DNA from: CAZAPZ01 sp964487285
Lineage (GTDB): Bacteria; Campylobacterota_A; Desulfurellia; JAADFJ01
Direction of reading: 5' to 3'
DNA length: 29,258 bases
NCBI GenBank assembly: GCA_964487285.1
Contig: CAZAPZ010000008.1
Coordinates: 1 to 29,258 of the forward strand
Shown: positions 1-7,360 of the stretch, piece by piece
Position numbering within the stretch: the first letter of the stretch is position 1
Layout of the letters: each line of letters starts with the position of its first letter
Made by a program: the position numbers and the translations under genes
The notes under the pieces: model-generated
Databases searched by the model: none
Told to the model about the DNA's origin: nothing
What the model saw: only the letters and a program-made list of their open reading frames with translations

Positions 1-120
1 CTGAATTCATCTAAAATCAGAGGTTAAACTTAAGAAGACAGCTATGCTATAGGAAACAGCTATTTTCTCAAGCTGATGAATGAGACAAAATGAGAGCCGG
101 TTTATTATGCAGTGGTCTCG

Positions 121-373
121 CAGTCATATTAGATGACGTGGGCTACATTTCTTTTGACGTTGAAGAAGCAAGAACTGCTATTTCAATACGTAGCCCTGAG
201 ATACGAAACGAAGAGCACGATAATAACGACGAATCTCCATCTTTTCAGAATGGATAAAGATATTCCACGACAAAGCGCTAACAATGGCTCTACTGGACAG
301 AATCACACACAATGCTATCATATTGAACATGAATGGTAAAAATTACATAAGAAGGAAAAACGCAATACAATAA
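121..373 (+). pseudogene. IS21-family istB (transposition helper ATPase) remnant, frameshifted
   Basis: The C-terminal half of an IstB-like ATPase can be read only by changing frame. One frame gives AVILDDVGYISFDVEEAR, which resembles the Walker B region of IstB. A second gives LLFQYVALRYETKSTIITTN, the usual 'RYE..STI.TTN' stretch. A third gives SEWIKIFHDKALTMALLDR and then THNAIILNMNGKNYIRRK, ending at TAA 371-373. One frameshift lies near 177-181 and a second in the T-run near 240-246. Bases 1-120 continue the remnant but are too decayed to read. In IS21 elements IstB is the AAA+ partner of the IstA transposase; this copy cannot be functional. Confidence 0.75.
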
Positions 374-405
374 ATCAACGGAGGTGGATCAAAAACATCT
401 TGACT

Positions 406-494
406 TTATACAAATGTTCTATCATTTTTTAAAACTTCCAATACTAATCCGGTTTTGAACTCTGTAGTATAAAATCTTTCTTTTTTCTACTCAT
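406..494 (-). pseudogene. IS3-family orfA N-terminal remnant
   Basis: On the minus strand an AGGAGT ribosome-binding site precedes an ATG at 492-494. It encodes MSRKK and then, after one frameshift in an A-run, ERFYTTEFKTGLVLEVLKND. This is the usual start of an IS3-type OrfA helix-turn-helix protein (the 'YT.EFK...V.E.LK' pattern). The reading frame dies at about 406, where sequence that looks like the 3' end of the neighbouring IS21 remnant begins (GGTGGATC near 383-390). This suggests that one element inserted into the other. Only about 30 codons survive. Confidence 0.5.
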
Positions 495-508
495 TACACT
501 CCTAATTT

Positions 509-720
509 ATTCATTTTCATTGTAGGCTTGGGGGAATAAGAATTCCATTCTTTATTGTATGAATTTCTTGGGGTATTATAATTAACAATTATAATAAAGC
601 ATTTGTAATTGGCATTAGAATCAAAGTTGCCTCGGTACAATAATTTGTAAGCAATCACATTGAGGGATTGATCATATATGGTTGTCTGCCAATGAAGATA
701 TCATTCATTTTACATTTTGA
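509..720. other. Non-coding stretch downstream of mqnC
   Basis: No convincing gene is seen on either strand. The stretch probably includes the outer end of the IS3 remnant, a perfect AT-rich palindrome at 574-596, and an 11-base direct repeat TTGATCATATA at 666-676 and 717-727 that overlaps the mqnC stop codon. Confidence 0.4.
574..596. repeat. Perfect AT-rich inverted repeat
   Basis: The arms TATTATAATT and AATTATAATA are exact reverse complements separated by AAC. There are no G or C bases in the arms and no U-tract, so it is a poor intrinsic terminator. It could be a protein-binding site or a mobile-element scar. Confidence 0.5.
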
Positions 721-1749
721 TCATATAAGGATGTTATACAACGGATCTCTTTCAAAGGGGACAAACCCTGCATCTGAAATTATGCGTCTTATTTCATCTG
801 CAGTTGCTCTATTTCTATGCCCTGCCAATCTCATGACATTCTCTTCTATTAGTATGCTTCCAAAATCATCAGCGCCGCAATATAAAGCAACCTGGGCAGT
901 CTTTTTTCCTTGAGATGACCAGGATGCTTGAATATGATCAAAATTATCCAGGACAATTCTTGATATAGCTATAATTTTAAGGTAGTCGGTTGAGCCTATA
1001 TATTTTTTTCTTGATTGAAGAGCGGTATTGAGCGGCTTAAAATCCCAGCAAATAAAAGCTGTAAATCCCCTCGTTTCATCTTGAATCTCTCTAAGTTTCA
1101 TTAGGTGATTAATTATATCTTCTTTTCTTTCTATATGACCGAACATCATTGTAGCGGTTGTTCTATAGCCTAACTGATGAGCTATTTTCATTATTTCAAG
1201 CCACGCATCGGAGTTTATTTTCAAAGGAGCTATTTTTTTTCTTATATTCTCGGTTAAGATCTCAGCTCCACCTCCCGGAATCGTCCTAAGTCCATTGTTT
1301 TTAAGATCAATTAAAACATTTTTAACGGATTTACCGCCTATTTTACTCATTAGGTCAATTTCAGGAGGACTGAATGCATGTATAAAAAGTCTTGGAAAAT
1401 CAGTTGTAAGCCGATGAATCATATTGAGATAATAGTTGTACGGAATGCTTGAATTTAAACCACCTTGTATCAAAAGAGTGCTAACACCTTTTTTAGCAGA
1501 GCTTTCTGCAATCTCTTCGATTTGATCGATGTCTAACGTATAGCTTTCTTTGTCATTTTCGTTCTTATAAAAAGCGCAGAAGCTACACTTTGTAGAGCAT
1601 ATATTTGTATAGTTTATATTTGTATCAACGATATAAGTAACATATTTTTTTGGATTTTTTTCATATCTAATTGAATTGGCAACTTCTGCTAGACTTAGAA
1701 AATCTTTATCAAAAAGTTTAAGCGCATCTGAATAGTTGTATCTTTTCAT
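721..1749 (-). CDS. mqnC: Cyclic dehypoxanthinyl futalosine synthase (MqnC)
   Basis: This is a radical SAM enzyme of the futalosine route to menaquinone. It cyclises dehypoxanthine futalosine. The Fe-S site CSTKCSFC (Cys51, Cys55, Cys58) has the CX3CX2C spacing of radical SAM enzymes and is preceded by the MqnC-like stretch 'YIVDTNINYTNIC'. The PGGGAEI motif near residue 158 and the C-terminal 'ADDFGSILIEENV' are typical of MqnC rather than MqnE. At 342 aa it is near the usual family length. Its ATG shares one base with the mqnE stop (TGATG), so translation is probably coupled. It is the last gene of the minus-strand block; no clear terminator is visible downstream. Confidence 0.93.
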   Translation of the reverse strand: MKRYNYSDALKLFDKDFLSLAEVANSIRYEKNPKKYVTYIVDTNINYTNICSTKCSFCAFYKNENDKESYTLDIDQIEEIAESSAKKGVSTLLIQGGLNSSIPYNYYLNMIHRLTTDFPRLFIHAFSPPEIDLMSKIGGKSVKNVLIDLKNNGLRTIPGGGAEILTENIRKKIAPLKINSDAWLEIMKIAHQLGYRTTATMMFGHIERKEDIINHLMKLREIQDETRGFTAFICWDFKPLNTALQSRKKYIGSTDYLKIIAISRIVLDNFDHIQASWSSQGKKTAQVALYCGADDFGSILIEENVMRLAGHRNRATADEIRRIISDAGFVPFERDPLYNILI

Positions 1750-2759
1750 CAGGATGCAATCCTATAATTACCCATGCGCCTTACGGGCAGAAATCCTGCA
1801 TTAATCATCAAGGTTCTTAAATCAAGTTCGCTCATAGCAGCAGGTGAAATAGTGTTTGCAGAATGTGTTACGCGCTCTTTGCCTATTGTTCCATCAAGAT
1901 CATCCGCTCCAAAAAATTGGGCTATTTCAGCCAACTTCGGTGTAAGCATAACCCAATATGCTTTTATATGGTCGAAATTTGAAAGAATTATTCTTGATAA
2001 CGCAATGACTTTAAGTATTTTTATGGCAGAAACGGGCTGAAGATCAAGCATGCTGTTTCCCGGATGAAATGGAAGGGCTATAAAAGCGTCAAACCCGTTG
2101 GTTTCCTCCTGCAGTTTTCTTAATCGGAACAAGTGCTCAACTATCTCAACATCCGTTTCAATATGGCCGAATAAAATGGTAGCATTTGTCTTTAAGCCTA
2201 ATAAATGAGCTGTTTTGTGAATAAGCAGCCACCTGTCAGCGCTTATCTTGTTTGGGTAAAGGATCTGTCTTACCCTTTCTGAAAAAATCTCTGCTCCACC
2301 GCCAGGCAGAGAGTTGATACCCGCACTTTTAAGTTTTTTTAAAACCGTTTCAACCGAAAGTCCGCTGATATGTGAAAAATAATCAATCTCTGCGGCAGTA
2401 AATGCCTTAATCCAAATATTTTTATATTTAGATCTTATCATTTCTATCATTTCTATATAATAAGAAAAAGGAAGATCAGGGTGAATGCCGCCGACAATAT
2501 GAACTTCGTCTGCCTTTCTTTCTCCAATTATTTCCAATATTTTGTCATTATCAAGAACATAGCCGCCTTTTTGATTTAGCGATTTTGCAAATGCACAAAA
2601 TTTACACCTTGTGATGCAAATGTTTGAATAGTTTATCTGTCTGTTTAAAATGTAATAGCTTTTCTTACCATGTTTTGCCTGTCTTATTTTGTCAGCCTCT
2701 TTGCCGATAGAGATCAAATCACCTCTTAACAAAACAATCGCTTTTTCTTGTGTTATCAT
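1749..2759 (-). CDS. mqnE: Aminofutalosine synthase (MqnE)
   Basis: This radical SAM enzyme joins the chorismate-derived enolpyruvyl benzoate to the adenosyl group of SAM, an early step of futalosine-dependent menaquinone synthesis. It has the CITRCKFC cluster site (Cys48, Cys52, Cys55), 'VHIVGGIHPDLPF', 'KAFTAAEI' and 'ALPFHPGNS', all characteristic of MqnE. Its 336 aa is slightly short for the family but no domain appears to be missing. An AGGAG Shine-Dalgarno precedes the ATG. It starts 8 nt after queA and overlaps mqnC by one base. MqnA/MqnD and MqnB are not in the window, so the pathway must be completed elsewhere. Confidence 0.93.
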   Translation of the reverse strand: MITQEKAIVLLRGDLISIGKEADKIRQAKHGKKSYYILNRQINYSNICITRCKFCAFAKSLNQKGGYVLDNDKILEIIGERKADEVHIVGGIHPDLPFSYYIEMIEMIRSKYKNIWIKAFTAAEIDYFSHISGLSVETVLKKLKSAGINSLPGGGAEIFSERVRQILYPNKISADRWLLIHKTAHLLGLKTNATILFGHIETDVEIVEHLFRLRKLQEETNGFDAFIALPFHPGNSMLDLQPVSAIKILKVIALSRIILSNFDHIKAYWVMLTPKLAEIAQFFGADDLDGTIGKERVTHSANTISPAAMSELDLRTLMINAGFLPVRRMGNYRIAS

Positions 2760-2767
2760 TAGAGCTC

Positions 2768-3772
2768 CTATAAAATCATCATAGCATCGCCGTAGCTGTA
2801 AAACCTATATTGTTCACTAATTGCGATATTATATATTGGCTTTATATCTTTGCCTGTAAATGCTTGAACTAACATCATTAGGGTTGATTTAGGCAGATGA
2901 AAATTAGTAATCAGAGCATCGATTGAACTAACTTTCTTGCCAGGATATATAAATATTTTGGTAGCTGATCTGCCTGCCTGAAGCCTGCCTTTTTTATCAA
3001 GAGATGATTCAAGCGCTCTTACCACGGTTGTTCCTACCGCAATTATTTTTCCCAAACCTTTTGTATCATTATAAAGTGAAGCAAGCTCTTTATCAATCAC
3101 AAAGAGTTCTTCATGCATCTTATGATCTTCAATATTTTCCTCAGCAACAGGCATAAATGTCCCAATTCCAACATGAAGCGTTAACTCTCCAACATTGATA
3201 CCTCTATTTTTAATTTCGTCAATCAAATTATCTGTAAAATGAAGTCCGGCAGTTGGGGCTGCAACAGCTCCTACATTTTTTGCATAAACCGTCTGATAAT
3301 CTATTTTGTCACTTGGTTCATCCGATCTTTTCAGATATGGAGGTATCGGCATATGGCCTAATTTTCCAATAGTAGGCATAATATCTTTATCGAAAGATAT
3401 AGTTTTTATTTTTTCGTCGGACTGTATTACCACGCCTATCGTACCGTCCTCAAAGATGATTTTTGAGCCTAACCTCAATTTTCCTTTTACCATACAGCTC
3501 CAGTTATTATCATCTAATTTTTTGACCATTAAAAGCTCAATGGTTCCACCGGTTAATTTTTTTGCGTATATTCTTGCAGGCATAACTTTTGTGTTGTTTA
3601 TAATCAACAGATCATTGGGCTTAAGATAATCCACTATATTTTTAAACCGACGATGATATATTTTGCCGCAATGCCTGTCATAAATAAGAAGCTTTGCGTT
3701 ATCTCTATCCCTCAACGGATATTTTGCTATCAATTCAGGGTTCAAATCGTAGTCAAAGTCAGAAAGTTTCAT
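2768..3772 (-). CDS. queA: S-adenosylmethionine:tRNA ribosyltransferase-isomerase (QueA)
   Basis: QueA transfers and isomerises the ribosyl part of SAM onto preQ1 at the tRNA wobble position, giving epoxyqueuosine. The protein opens with the family signature 'LSDFDYDLNPELIAKYPLRDRD'. It also has 'LIINNTKVMPARI', 'VAAPTAGLHFT' and 'NFHLPKSTLMMLV', all conserved in QueA. It is full length at 334 aa. AGGAG lies about 12 nt before the ATG. The 86-nt gap from the recombinase gene suggests it may have its own promoter. It sits 8 nt ahead of mqnE, so the three SAM-using enzymes may be co-transcribed. Confidence 0.95.
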   Translation of the reverse strand: MKLSDFDYDLNPELIAKYPLRDRDNAKLLIYDRHCGKIYHRRFKNIVDYLKPNDLLIINNTKVMPARIYAKKLTGGTIELLMVKKLDDNNWSCMVKGKLRLGSKIIFEDGTIGVVIQSDEKIKTISFDKDIMPTIGKLGHMPIPPYLKRSDEPSDKIDYQTVYAKNVGAVAAPTAGLHFTDNLIDEIKNRGINVGELTLHVGIGTFMPVAEENIEDHKMHEELFVIDKELASLYNDTKGLGKIIAVGTTVVRALESSLDKKGRLQAGRSATKIFIYPGKKVSSIDALITNFHLPKSTLMMLVQAFTGKDIKPIYNIAISEQYRFYSYGDAMMIL

Positions 3773-3858
3773 AGTAATTTGTTATATCTCCTTATTTAAT
3801 TTTATTAAACAGACTTGCGATAGGAATTAATCCTTTCAATTCACAAATAATAAATGCA

Positions 3859-4674
3859 TTATTTTAATGGAAACGACTTTTTATATTGGTCTATTAACAG
3901 TGAGATATTAACATGGGCGTATCGTTCGGTTGTATTAATTGAACTATGGCCTAAAAGTGTTTGTATTGTTCTGATTCCCATTCCGTTTTCAAGCAGATGA
4001 GTTGCAAAAGAATGACGCAATGAATGAGGATTTATTCTATATCCCAATGCCGCTTGGCTCCATTTATAAACAATATTCCTTATGCCCCTGACAGATATTG
4101 GATTTCCCGATCGATTTGTAAAAATATATCGCTTAATATTATTCTTATTGATATAAATTCTTAATGCATTTGATGCATCGGTTGTAATCGGCACTATCCT
4201 TTCAATGGACCCCTTACCGTAAATTCGTATAATTTGTAAATTAGATGAAGTATCGGAAATCTTTATTTTAGCCATCTCACCAATTCTAAGTCCGCAATAG
4301 AAGAGTTCCATTATCGCTTTATCTCTAAAATTTTCCTTAAGCTTTTCATTATCGAGAATTGCCATGACATCTCTTTTCTCCAAAAATCTCGGAAGCGGGT
4401 TCTCAAACCGTGGAGCTTTTGCCGAAACAGTTTCATTGAGAAATTTCGCAAACCGTTTTAGTGACACTATTTTTCGTGCTATAGTTGAAGATTTATATTT
4501 ATTCACATAGAGTTGATGAAGAAAACTATTGGCTGAATTATTGAAATTCTTTTCCTGCATAAATTTAATCATAGGTTTAATATCGGAAATATAGCTTTTT
4601 ATACTTTGCGCAGATAATCCGTTGATTGTCATATCTTTTTTATATTGAGGTAAAATATCGCTAATTTTTGGCAT
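3859..4674 (-). CDS. Tyrosine recombinase, XerC/XerD-like
   Basis: This is a site-specific tyrosine recombinase, probably acting in chromosome dimer resolution. All catalytic residues are visible: Arg130 (GLRIGE), Lys154 (YGKGS), His217 and Arg220 (HSLRH), His243 (LLGH) and Tyr252 (ERYAHV). An N-terminal SAM-like core-binding domain covers about residues 8-85. At 271 aa it is somewhat shorter than typical XerC or XerD (about 295-300). It overlaps the upstream membrane-protein gene by 14 nt and sits in a housekeeping operon, which favours a Xer role over an integrase. XerC, XerD and single-recombinase types cannot be told apart here. Confidence 0.85.
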   Translation of the reverse strand: MPKISDILPQYKKDMTINGLSAQSIKSYISDIKPMIKFMQEKNFNNSANSFLHQLYVNKYKSSTIARKIVSLKRFAKFLNETVSAKAPRFENPLPRFLEKRDVMAILDNEKLKENFRDKAIMELFYCGLRIGEMAKIKISDTSSNLQIIRIYGKGSIERIVPITTDASNALRIYINKNNIKRYIFTNRSGNPISVRGIRNIVYKWSQAALGYRINPHSLRHSFATHLLENGMGIRTIQTLLGHSSINTTERYAHVNISLLIDQYKKSFPLK

Positions 4675-5113
4675 TTATTTTTTTGTAATAGTTGTTCAGT
4701 TGTATTAGCCGCTTTTTTGATACCGCATAAAATTTTGAGAATGGTACAATTTTATTGTAATAATTCCAGTAAAGCGCTTCTATTTCTAAATTTATGTTTC
4801 CTTTATCAGATTTTTGAAAAGGATTATTAATTTCCCTCTTGAGAATATCGAAGCGAGCCTCAGCAATGTTAAACAATCTTTTTGATTCTAAAAGCTGATC
4901 AACCCTATTTTTTCCAACAATAGCATGACGATTATATCTATATGCTTTCAGAGATTGTTTGTAAAGTTTTAGAGCTTTTTGATAATTTCCGTTCTTTAAA
5001 GCTTCATCTGCTTTATTGGAATATCTATAAGTTGGCGAAAATTTATAGTACATAAATCCAAATCCGGCAAAAAGCATAATGGTAATAACTGCTGCATATC
5101 TAGCAATTTTCAT
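4661..5113 (-). CDS. Small membrane-anchored protein with a TPR-like motif, function unknown
   Basis: I do not recognise this family. The 150-aa protein has a single N-terminal membrane segment (about residues 7-24, IMLFAGFGFMYY). A helical repeat resembling one TPR unit follows ('ADEALKNGNYQKALKLYKQSLKA'). The C-terminal half is basic and helical. It most likely sits in the inner membrane with its body in the periplasm. It overlaps rfaE2 and the recombinase gene by 14 nt each, so it is translated as part of this operon. Confidence 0.7.
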   Translation of the reverse strand: MKIARYAAVITIMLFAGFGFMYYKFSPTYRYSNKADEALKNGNYQKALKLYKQSLKAYRYNRHAIVGKNRVDQLLESKRLFNIAEARFDILKREINNPFQKSDKGNINLEIEALYWNYYNKIVPFSKFYAVSKKRLIQLNNYYKKINAKN

Positions 5114-5582
5114 ATAATTTTCTTATTCTTTCTATTATAAGCGTTGATGACTTACCGTTGATAAACGGCAGAATAACGGTCTTTCCAGCATTTTTTTTTA
5201 CGAAATTAGATCCTACAACAGTTTCTTCCGAATAATCGCCGCCTTTTACCAGAATATCGGGCTTTATCGCTTTAATCAATTTAAGAGGAGTGCTATCGTT
5301 AAACAATGTTATAAAATCTACAAATCTAAAACTTGACAGAATTTCAATTCTATCAAGTTCGGCAATAACAGGTCTCTTGTCGCCCTTAATTAGATTGACG
5401 GAAGCATCGCTGTTAACACCAATCCACAGAAAATCCCCAAGCGCTTTTGCCCGCCTTAGATAACTTATGTGTCCGGCATGAATCAGATCAAAACATCCGT
5501 TTGTAAACACAATTTTGCCTTTCTTGCAAATCAAATTAGCTGCCTGCGAAGCATCTTTCATATCAATGATAGCAGCTTTCAT
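5100..5582 (-). CDS. rfaE2: D-glycero-beta-D-manno-heptose 1-phosphate adenylyltransferase (stand-alone HldE C-domain)
   Basis: This nucleotidyltransferase makes ADP-D-glycero-D-manno-heptose from heptose 1-phosphate and ATP for the LPS inner core. 'FTNGCFDLIHAGHISYLRRA' carries the HxGH motif (His35, His38), and 'DILVKGGDYSEETVVG' is typical of RfaE domain II. At 160 aa it matches a separate C-terminal HldE domain; the kinase domain (RfaE1) is not fused and not in the window. It overlaps gmhA by 4 nt (ATGA), forming a heptose cassette. Confidence 0.93.
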   Translation of the reverse strand: MKAAIIDMKDASQAANLICKKGKIVFTNGCFDLIHAGHISYLRRAKALGDFLWIGVNSDASVNLIKGDKRPVIAELDRIEILSSFRFVDFITLFNDSTPLKLIKAIKPDILVKGGDYSEETVVGSNFVKKNAGKTVILPFINGKSSTLIIERIRKLYENC

Positions 5583-6130
5583 ATATTTCTATCTATCATG
5601 GAGCATATTATATGTCCTAAAAGAATGTGCGCTTCTTGAATTCTTGCTGTTGTTTTAGCTTCAACGATAAGCGGATAATCTACAACTTTGCTAATTTTAC
5701 CGCCATCGTTACCCAAAAATGCAATGGTCTTTATCCCTTTCTCTTTGGCGGCAACAATGCCTCTATAAACGTTTTCGCTATTACCGCTTGTGGAGATACC
5801 GATCGCTATGTCATTCTGTCTGCCAAGAGCCTTAATCTGTTTCAAAAAGATATCATTATAATCATAATCATTTGCAATGCTTGTTATAACTGAGCTATCG
5901 GTTGTTAATGCTAAAGCCGGCAGTTCAATTCTTTCCTCTTCAAATCTATTTACAAACTCCGCTGCAAGATGCTGACTATCTGCGGCACTGCCTCCGTTTC
6001 CAAAAAAAAATATAATATGGTGATTTTTAACCGCATTCGAAATCAGCTTCGAAACCCCAATGATAATCTTTTCGTTTTCGCTAAAAAATTTATTGATAAC
6101 AGCATTGTGCTCTTTAATTATTGATTTCAT
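5579..6130 (-). CDS. gmhA: Sedoheptulose 7-phosphate isomerase (GmhA)
   Basis: GmhA converts sedoheptulose 7-phosphate to D-glycero-D-manno-heptose 7-phosphate, the first step of ADP-heptose synthesis. It is a SIS-fold protein of 183 aa, near the usual family size. 'FFGNGGSAADSQHLAAEFVNRF' is the family signature, followed by 'GISTSGNSENV' for phosphate binding and a C-terminal 'IQEAHILLGHIICSMID' with active-site Glu/His residues. It overlaps gph and rfaE2 by 4 nt each. Confidence 0.95.
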   Translation of the reverse strand: MKSIIKEHNAVINKFFSENEKIIIGVSKLISNAVKNHHIIFFFGNGGSAADSQHLAAEFVNRFEEERIELPALALTTDSSVITSIANDYDYNDIFLKQIKALGRQNDIAIGISTSGNSENVYRGIVAAKEKGIKTIAFLGNDGGKISKVVDYPLIVEAKTTARIQEAHILLGHIICSMIDRNI

Positions 6131-6771
6131 ATAACTTTTAAAATATCTTCCGCTTCAGACAGAACATAATCCGGACGAAGACTCCTTAAAAGGGCAGGGG
6201 GTCTAAGTCCCCACAATGCCGCAGCGGTCTCAAACTCAGCTATCTTTCCAGCAATAATATCGTTTTCGCTATCGCCAATCATAACATAAGTTTCAGCATC
6301 CAATTTATCTGCAGTTTTAACAATTAATTCAGGATTCGGCTTCTTTAAAAATAGATCACCTCCGCTGATAGCATCAAAAAACTTTGACATGTTCAGATTA
6401 TCTAATATTGTGTTGGATAACTCGGTCATCTTATTTGTTACAACAGCCATTTTAACATCCTTTTCCTTCAAAATAGCAAGAATCTCAATGATACCGGGAT
6501 ATGGCTTGGTATTGTCTAAAAGATGTTTTCTATAAAAAGAGAGAAACCACTCAACCATATCTTTTAAATTTCCGCTCTGTTCGCTGCAGTCGGAAAGAAG
6601 CTGTTTAATGCCATTGCCTACATATCTTAAAATAAGTTTTCGATCTAATGGTGCATATCCAAACTGTTTCATAGTATTGTTAACTGCTATCATAAGATCT
6701 TCTTTGGAATCAATCAATGTGCCGTCTAAATCAAATAAAATAGCTTTAGGTTTGTTATTTTCCATTGTCAT
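6127..6771 (-). CDS. gph: HAD-family phosphatase, phosphoglycolate phosphatase-like (Gph)
   Basis: This is a HAD hydrolase with motif I 'ILFDLDGTLIDS' (nucleophile Asp14 and Asp16), a helical cap, motif II 'AVVTNKM', a 'KKPNPE' lysine and motif IV 'MIGDSENDI'. Order and length (214 aa) match the Gph/PGP group, which dephosphorylates 2-phosphoglycolate. It lies directly before gmhA and overlaps it by 4 nt. It could therefore supply the heptose-bisphosphate phosphatase step normally done by GmhB, but it lacks the 'DRDGT' start usual in GmhB, so Gph is the safer name. Confidence 0.8.
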   Translation of the reverse strand: MTMENNKPKAILFDLDGTLIDSKEDLMIAVNNTMKQFGYAPLDRKLILRYVGNGIKQLLSDCSEQSGNLKDMVEWFLSFYRKHLLDNTKPYPGIIEILAILKEKDVKMAVVTNKMTELSNTILDNLNMSKFFDAISGGDLFLKKPNPELIVKTADKLDAETYVMIGDSENDIIAGKIAEFETAAALWGLRPPALLRSLRPDYVLSEAEDILKVI

Positions 6772-7360
6772 TTATTATTAATTTTGCAATCATAAAACCA
6801 TTATAGAATATTTCTTCCTCTTTTGCTATCCAAAAGCCGCTTGAAAGTTTCTGAAAAGCTTTGTAATCAACGCTAATTCCCTGTAATTCGGCTTTTTTTA
6901 TTACTAATTTTTTCAAATTCATTTTTATGGACATTTTGCCAACTTTAAAATAGATATCGCTGTCTGTTACCTTGTAAATTTTATCACTTAATTCTATTTT
7001 ACCAAAAATCAGATTCGGCAGGACTTTCGATAGCTTGTCTAAAACTTTTTTAAACGAATTATTAAACCCATTAACAAATTTATATTTCATTTTGCCGTCG
7101 TATATCGCTTCTCCAATCTCATCCATATACGGATTAAAAAATATTATAACATATCCTGACTTGGTTTTTTTGTAAATAGCATTAAAAGGGGAGGGTTTAT
7201 TGCTGTATATAATATTTCCTGATATTGATGCCTGCTTCAGCTTCTCTATCTGCCGCTTAATTTTATTAAAACCGGAACGATTAACATTAATATAATTTAC
7301 CTGTTTGGCGCATCCTTGGAAAAAAATTGCAAAGCAAAATAGCACAATTATTTTACGCAT
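6755..7360 (-). CDS. Lipoprotein of unknown function, beta-rich
   Basis: The N-terminus MRKIIVLFCFAIFFQGC is a type II signal with its lipobox cysteine at 17, so a lipidated periplasmic protein is expected. The 201-aa mature part alternates short strands (SGNIIYSN, KSGYVIIFFNP, KYKFVNG, KMSIKMNLKKLVIKKAEL). This recalls the LolB/LolA-like half-barrel of proteins that carry lipids or lipoproteins; that fold is an inference from strand pattern and I cannot confirm it. It overlaps dinG by 8 nt and gph by 17 nt. Confidence 0.7.
   Translation of the reverse strand: MRKIIVLFCFAIFFQGCAKQVNYINVNRSGFNKIKRQIEKLKQASISGNIIYSNKPSPFNAIYKKTKSGYVIIFFNPYMDEIGEAIYDGKMKYKFVNGFNNSFKKVLDKLSKVLPNLIFGKIELSDKIYKVTDSDIYFKVGKMSIKMNLKKLVIKKAELQGISVDYKAFQKLSSGFWIAKEEEIFYNGFMIAKLIINDNGK

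Noticed and set aside
133..339. Plus-strand 68-codon frame as an intact gene
   Set aside because: Only its middle matches IstB; both sides of the match continue in other frames, so it is part of a broken istB.
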